21,797 bases of DNA, from IMG/VR virus record IMGVR_UViG_3300006329_000033, positions 1 to 21,797 of that record, one strand, 5' to 3'. How positions within the stretch are numbered: the stretch's first letter is position 1; each line of letters opens with the position of its first letter. This DNA comes from a virus. This document shows, one piece after another, positions 15,907 to 21,797 of the stretch. The position numbers and the translations under genes are program-made. Under the pieces are notes generated by a model that ran no database searches, had not been told where the DNA came from, and saw only the letters and a list, made by a program, of their open reading frames with translations.

Positions 15907-17373
15907 TTACTGTTTTAATTTTACCTGTATAATTTCATAATCGAATGATTCTTGGTTATAGATTTTTACTCTCTCAAATAAATGACGAAGGGTATAATTA
16001 GGATTCTTACCATCTTTGGTAGTATCATCAGCAATGTCGTAAAGGATAGCAATTGATTTGTTTTCTCCTTTTCTTAATACTCTACCTATTGATTGTAGGT
16101 TTCGTACTCTTGACTTTGATGGGGATGCAAAGATGATATTGTGAAGACGTTTAATGTTAATTCCAGTTGAGAAGGTGCCGTAAGAGGCAACAATAATTGC
16201 ATTGTCTTCATTTTCGGTAATGGTTCTGACTGATTCACGATCTTGTGTTTCAACACCACCATGAACAAAGAATACTTTTCGTTCACTAGATGCACTATTA
16301 TTTATCATCTCATAAAGTGGTTCTCCATGCTTCTCTACGTAATTGAATAGGACTAGTGTATTTCCTTTAAGATCTAGAGCAAGGTTCTTTATGAAATTAT
16401 TTCTTTTAGGGTGGGTTACTACCCATTCTATTTCATCTTGATAGGTATCAAAGTCCTGGTATGGATGTTTTAATGCAATGATTCTAATTTTTAACTTGGT
16501 AAGGTGACCTTCTTTAATTAATTCATTAGTGTTAGTTACCTTATCATGAGGTCCAAATAGTCCTTCTAGTACCAACTTATTTGTTTTACTACCATCTAAT
16601 GTACCAGTAAACCCTATACGATACCTTGCATGATGTAGTTTAGTAAGTATTTCCGTCAGTGATTTAGCTTTGAATAGATGTGCTTCATCACCGATAACAG
16701 CAGTAAATGGTTCAAACCATTTCCTAGATTGTTTATATACTGATTGCCATGTAGTTATAGTAACTGCTTTATCAGTAACCTTTTCATGACCAGCATATAT
16801 CTTATGAACATGATCATCTACACACCACCCATAGGAAAAGAAGTCCTTATATAATTGTTCTACCAAAGATGTAGTAGGTACAACAATCAATGTCTTCTGT
16901 CCTGACTCAAATAAAAATCTGACGATGGAATATATCATCAGAGATTTACCTGATCCTGTAGGTGATACTATTAGTTTTCTTCTCTTTCTTAATGCTTCAT
17001 ATATTGCTTTATATTGATAAGGTCTTATCTTTAGTGAAGTAAACTTATCAACATATGTTTTTATACCACTAGGAGATATTAATTCATCCTCCGAGTCAGG
17101 CATACCAAAGTGTTTATTATCAACATAGGAATATTCATACCCCCTTTCTTTACAAAACTGTTCAATATACTCTCTTAAACCTGCATATATCTGACCAGTT
17201 GCTGGTGAGAACAATCTTATCTTACCATCCCAGTATCTCTTTCTATAGGAATCCATGAACTTTGCTTCTGGTACTTCAAAAGTGAAGTGGTCAGAAAGTT
17301 CATAGGAGATATGTGGTTGAGTTTTTAGTTGAAGGTATACTTCGTTTTTCTTTTTAATAAGAACATCACTCAT
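15907..17373 (-). CDS. uvsW: UvsW recombination helicase
   Basis: UvsW is the T4 SF2 helicase that branch-migrates recombination intermediates, unwinds R-loops and shuts down origin-dependent initiation. An N-terminal region (residues 1-110, with RKRYWDGKIRLF at 44-55) matches the UvsW DNA-binding domain. The helicase motifs are IRPYQYKAI (Q-like), SPTGSGKS at 137-144, DEAH at 229-232, GFTGT at 254-258 and QSIGRVLRKG at 427-436. The 488 residues compare with about 500 in T4. The gene overlaps uvsY by 8 bases. Confidence 0.96.
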   Translation of the reverse strand: MSDVLIKKKNEVYLQLKTQPHISYELSDHFTFEVPEAKFMDSYRKRYWDGKIRLFSPATGQIYAGLREYIEQFCKERGYEYSYVDNKHFGMPDSEDELISPSGIKTYVDKFTSLKIRPYQYKAIYEALRKRRKLIVSPTGSGKSLMIYSIVRFLFESGQKTLIVVPTTSLVEQLYKDFFSYGWCVDDHVHKIYAGHEKVTDKAVTITTWQSVYKQSRKWFEPFTAVIGDEAHLFKAKSLTEILTKLHHARYRIGFTGTLDGSKTNKLVLEGLFGPHDKVTNTNELIKEGHLTKLKIRIIALKHPYQDFDTYQDEIEWVVTHPKRNNFIKNLALDLKGNTLVLFNYVEKHGEPLYEMINNSASSERKVFFVHGGVETQDRESVRTITENEDNAIIVASYGTFSTGINIKRLHNIIFASPSKSRVRNLQSIGRVLRKGENKSIAILYDIADDTTKDGKNPNYTLRHLFERVKIYNQESFDYEIIQVKLKQ

Positions 17374-17773
17374 CTAAACCCCTAGAATAACGTAACCAAT
17401 CAATTGCATTCTTTACTTGGAATGAACGATTGTTTATCATATTTAGTATCTTTTCGAGACATTTCTCATAACCATCATACATATCTAACCGAGCTTGTGC
17501 CTCATTCAACTCTTCATCTGCATTAAGATAGATGGGAACTTCATTCTTCATAATCTTTACATCAGGGCATTGTTCATCCCTTCCCATCAGGTAATGGTAC
17601 TTTTCTTTATAAAGTTTCTGAAATGTATATTGTGCTCGGTTTTTAAGTAATTTGTACCTCAGCAATTTGTCCAACCATTTTGCATGAAGTTTAGGTATTC
17701 TACGTGCCTCTTCATTTAAGTCATCAAGCATAACAGCATCTTCACGCCATTCATCTAAAAATTCAGTATTCAT
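17366..17773 (-). CDS. uvsY: UvsY recombination mediator
   Basis: UvsY helps the UvsX recombinase replace gp32 on single-stranded DNA. Length (135 residues; T4: 137) and pattern match T4 UvsY: KLHAKWLDKLLRYKLLKNRA parallels MLYSKWLNKHSSIKKEMLR, MKNEVPIYLNADEEL parallels MKTVLSADKDV, and NNRSFQVKNAIDWLRYSRG parallels KSRGFAIKHIQDMRAFEAG. It overlaps the tail gene by 4 bases and uvsW by 8, giving a UvsY-UvsW recombination unit. Confidence 0.92.
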   Translation of the reverse strand: MNTEFLDEWREDAVMLDDLNEEARRIPKLHAKWLDKLLRYKLLKNRAQYTFQKLYKEKYHYLMGRDEQCPDVKIMKNEVPIYLNADEELNEAQARLDMYDGYEKCLEKILNMINNRSFQVKNAIDWLRYSRGLDE

Positions 17774-18306
17774 AATGTTAATTCTTTATCATTCTTATCT
17801 AGTAGTTTAAAGTATGTATATTTGAAAGTTATATTTGAAGTTAAGTACTGTATATCATTAGTGTCTACGTTAAATGGTAAACCTGTTATTCCTATAGGGA
17901 ATGCATCGTACAGTTTAACTACAACTTGGGTATTAAAATTACTGTTTAGTATTCTTAAAGTAAGATCTAATCTATCGTAATCTGGTCCTTTGTGTTCCTT
18001 CTCCACCATCTTGTCAGCAAATTCCCTCCACTGACTTGCCTTCTGTGGATATGTTATACCAGTCATCCAATTATGAACGATAGAGTAGTTTCTCATATCT
18101 TCATCAACAAGCATAGTTATAGTAAAGTCCTCATAATTTAACTTGTCACCACTAAGTTGAAAGTCATTAAAAGGAGTTGCTTGTTGTGGACCACCCATTG
18201 ATATACCAGGAATATTTGCTGCAGTACAATCAAACGATACCTCTTTAAAAATAGGTATGTCCAGTTGAAATGCTACTGGTGCTAAGAAGTTTAAATTATT
18301 GCTCAC
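17770..18306 (-). CDS. Tail protein with gp19-like fold, probably gp3-type tail completion protein
   Basis: The sequence follows the T4 gp19 tail-tube pattern: FDCTAANIPGISMGGP (gp19: CKATALPAGIVEKIPV), GDKLNYEDFTITMLVDEDM (gp19: GDRTFDDWTVTVMNDEA), then LYDAFPIGITGLPFN and a final strand pair ITFKYTYFKL. It is 178 residues against 163 in gp19. The main tube gene gp19 normally lies beyond gp20 in these phages; the gene after gp23 is usually the gp3 tail completion protein, whose length (176 in T4) fits. I therefore favour gp3 but cannot exclude another tube paralogue. The start is GTG, with GGAGG 14 bases upstream; no ATG is available before the preceding in-frame stop. Confidence 0.75.
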   Translation of the reverse strand: MSNNLNFLAPVAFQLDIPIFKEVSFDCTAANIPGISMGGPQQATPFNDFQLSGDKLNYEDFTITMLVDEDMRNYSIVHNWMTGITYPQKASQWREFADKMVEKEHKGPDYDRLDLTLRILNSNFNTQVVVKLYDAFPIGITGLPFNVDTNDIQYLTSNITFKYTYFKLLDKNDKELTL

Positions 18307-18330
18307 GGTAAAAACGGAGTCCTCCCCTAG

Positions 18331-18338
18331 TATTTAGA
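18331..18338 (-). promoter_or_regulatory. Late-promoter-like box TCTAAATA
   Basis: Seven of eight bases match the late consensus TATAAATA. It lies between the gp23 terminator and the GTG of the tail gene, 25 bases before that start, exactly where a late promoter would be needed after termination. Confidence 0.45.
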
Positions 18339-18341
18339 CAT

Positions 18342-18367
18342 AAAAAAAGAGACCCCGTAGGGTCTCT
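18342..18367 (-). terminator. Factor-independent terminator after gp23
   Basis: The minus strand reads AGAGACCC-TACG-GGGTCTCT followed by a run of Ts: a perfect 8-bp GC-rich stem with a 4-base loop and a seven-base U tract. It lies 20 bases after the gp23 stop and should end the capsid transcript. Confidence 0.88.
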
Positions 18368-18387
18368 AGTAAAATATGTAATCTGAA

Positions 18388-19836
18388 TTACATTAAGTTT
18401 GCAACAGATACTCTTCTGTAGTAAACGTTTGTGCTTAGGTTACCAGCAGCACTAGGGTTAGAATCGGTAAGAGTTGAATCATATCCCTTAGCAAATGGGT
18501 TAAGAACTACGCCATAACGTGTCTTAAATCCGATGCGTGGCTGGAAGTCGTCTTGCCCGACGCTACGTACCATCTGTAGAGGTACATAAGGACAATAGAA
18601 CAGACCAGCATCATAAGGAGATGAACCCTTGTATCCGATAACATAGTACTGATTACCTGAGTTACCTGATGAATTTGTACCACCACGTGTGATAGTAGCA
18701 TATGGATCAATGTAAACTCTGTATCTACCATTAAGGATACCAGCGAAAGTATTACCTGTCTCATCAACTTGTAGACGGTTATTACCTTCGATTGCAGGAG
18801 CGTAATCAAGAGCACCAGCCATTGCTAAAGCAGAAGCAACGTCAGCAGAGCACATAATCATGTTGCCCTTTCCACGACGAGTTTCTCTTGCAATTGCGTT
18901 TGCGTCTCTCTCGATTTGGAACATAAGTCCCTTGAATTTCTCAACTGACCAACGACCATTTGAGTCAACGTCTAGGTCGAAGATACCAGCAGTTGCTGTA
19001 TCATGCTGTGCACCACGCTTTGCAGATTTGTAAATTGTACGAACAATCTCTCTGTTGATCTCAGCAAGGATCTCAGATGAAAGAATGTTTGCCAATTCTG
19101 ACTCAGCATCAAGACCGTGAATTGCACGTAAATCTTGAGCAAGTTCAATACTGTACTCTGCCTTTAGAGCTCTGGACTTAGCAGTAACCGAGATCTTCTC
19201 GATACTGAATCCCATCTCTCTGAAGTCAGGAGCAGAACCGTCGCTATCTAATGCTTCAGAGTCCTGTGTGGACATTGGAGCACCATTGTTATAGTAACTC
19301 TGTGAAGTAGCTTCGTTAGAACCAGCTGCAAATGCATCGTTAAGAACAGCAGGGTTGTCACCTGTTAGTGTTGGACCAGCACCAGATACGTCGTTAGCAC
19401 CACCAGTACCTGACTGATTTGGGTTAACTTCGTTGAAGAATGCTTCAGCATTACTTGTACCAGGACCATCATAACGTGCTCTCATTGCAAAGATTAGTCC
19501 AGTAGGACCACTCATTGGTTGAACACCAGCAAGGTCATAAGCAACCAAGTTAGGCATTGCACGTCTAATCAATGAGATTAGAACTGGGTCGAAACCTGCA
19601 ACTGACTGGTCACCTGATGAACTAAAACCAGGATTTCCTGTTGCACCTGGGTCTGTGTTCATTGTAGGAACTGCTTCAGATAATATCTGACGTTCCTGTT
19701 TAATTACTCTTTCTTGGTTCTCTAAGAGAATTGAGGTAACAGCTTTCTTATAGTTATCTGTGATAGGATCAAGATCACCATGGTCGAGAACTGGTGCCCA
19801 TTTTTCTTGAAGAACCTTAGACATACCTAATGTCAT
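18388..19836 (-). CDS. 23: gp23 major capsid protein
   Basis: gp23 forms the hexamers of the T4-type head. The protein has 482 residues and starts MTLGMSKVLQEKWAPVLDHG. The core contains the family features FDPVLISLIRRAMPNLVAYDL, GVQPMSGPTGLIFAMRARY, and near the C-terminus YCPYVPLQMVRSV, then PRIGFKTRYGVVLNPF. A gp21-type cleavage site (Ile/Leu-x-Glu) is visible as ILSE before AVP, after E54, which would remove an N-terminal propeptide. A GAGGA lies 9 bases before the ATG. The gene is flanked by gp22 and a strong terminator. Confidence 0.97.
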   Translation of the reverse strand: MTLGMSKVLQEKWAPVLDHGDLDPITDNYKKAVTSILLENQERVIKQERQILSEAVPTMNTDPGATGNPGFSSSGDQSVAGFDPVLISLIRRAMPNLVAYDLAGVQPMSGPTGLIFAMRARYDGPGTSNAEAFFNEVNPNQSGTGGANDVSGAGPTLTGDNPAVLNDAFAAGSNEATSQSYYNNGAPMSTQDSEALDSDGSAPDFREMGFSIEKISVTAKSRALKAEYSIELAQDLRAIHGLDAESELANILSSEILAEINREIVRTIYKSAKRGAQHDTATAGIFDLDVDSNGRWSVEKFKGLMFQIERDANAIARETRRGKGNMIMCSADVASALAMAGALDYAPAIEGNNRLQVDETGNTFAGILNGRYRVYIDPYATITRGGTNSSGNSGNQYYVIGYKGSSPYDAGLFYCPYVPLQMVRSVGQDDFQPRIGFKTRYGVVLNPFAKGYDSTLTDSNPSAAGNLSTNVYYRRVSVANLM

Positions 19837-19875
19837 TTGTTTTTTTCCTCGTTTAAATAGGGGTTAGTTAATAAT

Positions 19876-20910
19876 TTACTGCCACTGTGAGATAGCGTTG
19901 ACATATGCTGCCATTGCACCTTCTGTAGGTGCTGCTACTTCTCCAGTTGCTACATCTTCCTTAGGAGCAGAAACCTTTTCCTTGGGGAAATAGTTTTCCT
20001 TAAGGGTTGCAAGCTTCTCCTTAAAGGACTCTTCAGATTCAAACACAACTTCTTCTGCTAAAGAAGCAAGCTTCTCTGCCTGAGTTTGTGCTAAACCTTT
20101 AGATACTTCGGCAATTAATGATTCACGAGTACGTGTATTAATTTGGCCGCTGAGTGAGACGTTCTTTTCAATTTGCTCATTGAGCTTCTCTTCCATTTCA
20201 TCTAGTTTGTGTGTCATCTCATCGAGAACATCATATTTTTCTTCAGGGATTGATACATAATTTTCTTCAAAAAGCTTCTTCATGCCATCCATGAAGGAGC
20301 CATACATTTCTAGTTTGATGCCTTTGTGGAGTTCGATTTCATTCTCTTTCTTCCACTCTTCGGCAACATAAGTGAGAAACTTATCCATTTTCTCAGAAAG
20401 TTCAGTTTTAACTTCCTCAACTTTCTCAGATAATTGCTTCTCAAATTCTTCTTCTAACTTCTTCTTGCTCTCAGAGATTTTACTCTTGACAGCAGCTTCA
20501 AAGATAGTTTTTGTTTTTGCTTTAAACTCTTCGGAAAGTTCTTCGCCAGTTAGAAGTGCTTTAACATCATCATCGACATTAATTTCTTCTTCCTTAACAA
20601 CTTCTCCTTCGGGTTTTGTTTCTTCCGCTTTAGTGATACCTGCAGGCTTCCCTTCAGCAGCACCAGCGTTCTTGTTAACAGCGTTTCCTTTTATCGCTGA
20701 TGTACCTTTATTGGCAATTTTCGATGAGTTATCATCGTTCTTATAGTTTTGGTTGGTAGGACCACCCAAATTTTCAATCGAAGCATCTTGAGGTGCAGGG
20801 ACGGAAACTTTTTCCATACCATCTGCAGCACCAGCACCATCAGTGACTTGGCGTTCAGAGAGATTCTCTTCGACGAATGTTTCAAATTTCTGGTCAACTG
20901 ATGCTGACAT
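19876..20910 (-). CDS. 22: gp22 prohead scaffold core protein
   Basis: gp22 is the internal scaffold on which the head is built and is later degraded by gp21. The protein is 344 residues, rich in Glu and Lys, with long coiled-coil stretches at about 130-190 and 225-260 (for example KFLTYVAEEWKKENEIELHK and LDEMEEKLNEQIEKN). It ends AAYVNAISQWQ. It is longer than T4 gp22 (269), mainly through a low-complexity N-terminal region of about 110 residues rich in Gly, Asn and Ala. Position between gp21 and gp23 supports the call. A GGAG precedes the ATG by about 6 bases, and a late promoter lies 38 bases upstream. Confidence 0.93.
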   Translation of the reverse strand: MSASVDQKFETFVEENLSERQVTDGAGAADGMEKVSVPAPQDASIENLGGPTNQNYKNDDNSSKIANKGTSAIKGNAVNKNAGAAEGKPAGITKAEETKPEGEVVKEEEINVDDDVKALLTGEELSEEFKAKTKTIFEAAVKSKISESKKKLEEEFEKQLSEKVEEVKTELSEKMDKFLTYVAEEWKKENEIELHKGIKLEMYGSFMDGMKKLFEENYVSIPEEKYDVLDEMTHKLDEMEEKLNEQIEKNVSLSGQINTRTRESLIAEVSKGLAQTQAEKLASLAEEVVFESEESFKEKLATLKENYFPKEKVSAPKEDVATGEVAAPTEGAMAAYVNAISQWQ

Positions 20911-20947
20911 ATTAATACTCCGTTGAACTATTAGATTAATCTGAATT

Positions 20948-20955
20948 TATTTATA
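20948..20955 (-). promoter_or_regulatory. T4-type late promoter TATAAATA before gp22
   Basis: The minus strand carries TATAAATA, a full match to the T4 late consensus, just after the gp21 stop codon and 38 bases before the gp22 ATG. It should drive gp22 and gp23 up to the terminator at 18342-18367. Confidence 0.8.
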
Positions 20956-20956
20956 A

Positions 20957-21601
20957 TTACAGTCCTTTCAAGAACTGTTCAAATGCGGAAACTTTGCGTT
21001 CCTGTAAATTATATAGGGTAGCAGAGTCAATTTTCTTCTTAATATGAGAAATTTCTTGCTCTTTTAGTAATCCATTATCCCAAACCCATTCTTTTCCTTC
21101 CATAATACCTTCTACAAAAGCATCAGGAGCAGATGGATCTGCCACAATATCAGCAGCAGTTGCTAACTGATAGTCATCACGAACGTAGTTTGCACCACCC
21201 ATTTCTCTTAGAGAACCAACTCCTCTAGAAGAAACACCTAATGATACACCCTCATCTAGGAGAGATTTTGCAATCTGACCCATTGGTGTATCTAAAAGTT
21301 TTGCTTTACCGATATAATTGTTTCCTTCTCTTACGAGTGATTCAATTTTATGTGAAGCTCTATCCAAATTGACTGTTGGTCCTTCTGGATGTCCTAGTTC
21401 ACCTAGAGCACGATTCTTAGAAATGTTTAATTCAGTATATCTATTAACTTCTCTCTCAAGAATATCAATAGGATACACTCTACCATTTCTATTTTTAATT
21501 TCACCTTGCAAAAATACACCTTGGATATAATGGTTCTTCTTACCATCTTTATCCTCAGTTAGAAATTTTACTTCCTCTATTTGTTCAGTTATTAGTTTCA
21601 T
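20957..21601 (-). CDS. 21: gp21 prohead core protease
   Basis: gp21 is the serine protease that cleaves head and scaffold proteins during maturation. The match to T4 gp21 is clear: YIQGVFLQGEIKNRNGRVYP, ALGELGHPEGPTVN with H71, VSLGVSSRGVGSL with the serine pair at 124-125, and DPSAPDAFVEG near 155-165. I chose ATG at 21601, which gives MKLITEQIEEVKFL and 214 residues, close to T4 (212). An upstream ATG at 21640 has a better ribosome binding site (GAGGT about 5 bases before) and would add 13 residues, so the start is not settled. It overlaps the upstream acidic gene by 17 bases. Confidence 0.93.
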   Translation of the reverse strand: MKLITEQIEEVKFLTEDKDGKKNHYIQGVFLQGEIKNRNGRVYPIDILEREVNRYTELNISKNRALGELGHPEGPTVNLDRASHKIESLVREGNNYIGKAKLLDTPMGQIAKSLLDEGVSLGVSSRGVGSLREMGGANYVRDDYQLATAADIVADPSAPDAFVEGIMEGKEWVWDNGLLKEQEISHIKKKIDSATLYNLQERKVSAFEQFLKGL

Positions 21602-21794
21602 GTTCGTCTGGTGCAGGAACAGGGGGTGTTGGATCGGCATCGTTTACCTCATTAGGATCACGACTTGGATCAGGATTTGCTTCAACCTCAGGATCATTAG
21701 GATCTGCAGCATTATTCTGTGGATCTAAATGAGCAAACATATTAGCTCCAACTTTCTCTTTTTCAAGAGTTAGTATTTCAGCTGCCTTATTCAT
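21585..21794 (-). CDS. Small acidic protein, possible gp67-like prohead core protein
   Basis: The 69-residue protein has an N-terminal helix (AAEILTLEKEKVGANMF) that resembles the T4 gp67 segment TIDLIKEEKIAIARNFL, followed by a long acidic Asp/Asn/Pro tail (DPNDPEVEANPDPSRDP). T4 gp67 is also small, has an acidic tail and lies just upstream of gp21. The similarity is short, so the call is tentative. ATG at 21794 is 3 bases from the window edge, so an upstream start cannot be excluded. Confidence 0.55.
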   Translation of the reverse strand: MNKAAEILTLEKEKVGANMFAHLDPQNNAADPNDPEVEANPDPSRDPNEVNDADPTPPVPAPDEHETNN

Positions 21795-21797
21795 AAT

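Overview
The window is a stretch of a T4-like myovirus genome, and the accessory genes point to a marine cyanophage, probably one infecting low-GC Prochlorococcus or Synechococcus. Every gene I can support lies on the minus strand, so the biological reading order runs from 21797 down to 1. The DNA is AT-rich and tightly packed: most neighbours overlap by ATGA or TAATG junctions. No gene-free stretch reaches 300 bases; the longest gap is 102 bases (15338-15439).

Head and tail module (21794-17770): a small acidic gp67-like core protein, gp21 prohead protease, gp22 scaffold, gp23 major capsid protein and a gp19-fold tail protein that I read as the gp3-type tail completion protein. A perfect T4-type late promoter (TATAAATA) lies before gp22, and a strong terminator follows gp23.

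Recombination, repair and late-transcription module (17773-11680): UvsY mediator, UvsW helicase, a conserved-looking unknown, the gp55 late sigma factor behind a good host-type promoter, gp47 nuclease, a small DUF3110-like protein, gp46 ATPase, and a possible short basic protein that runs through a terminator-like hairpin.

Host-interaction block (11723-7291): a 740-residue VWA protein with an HEVGH metallopeptidase-type motif, its CobS/MoxR-like AAA+ partner, the bilin reductase PebS with both catalytic aspartates, and a DUF3310-like small protein.

Replication module (7288-1306): gp45 clamp, an unknown small protein, gp44 clamp loader, then gp62 and RegA. The usual 44-62 pair is split by about 3.4 kb carrying a flavin-dependent halogenase with visible catalytic Lys and Glu, a 2-oxoglutarate/Fe(II) oxygenase, two small single-pass membrane proteins, a His-rich unknown and a D12-class adenine methylase. 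A very good sigma-70 promoter lies inside this cassette.

The left end (1283-1) holds small unknown proteins. It starts with a two-TM membrane protein behind a second perfect late promoter, and includes a 45-residue gene and one gene cut by the window edge.

The most noteworthy points are the halogenase/oxygenase/methylase cassette interrupting the clamp-loader pair, the N-terminally short pebS with no heme oxygenase nearby, and the AAA+/VWA-peptidase pair, whose cobalamin naming may mislead.
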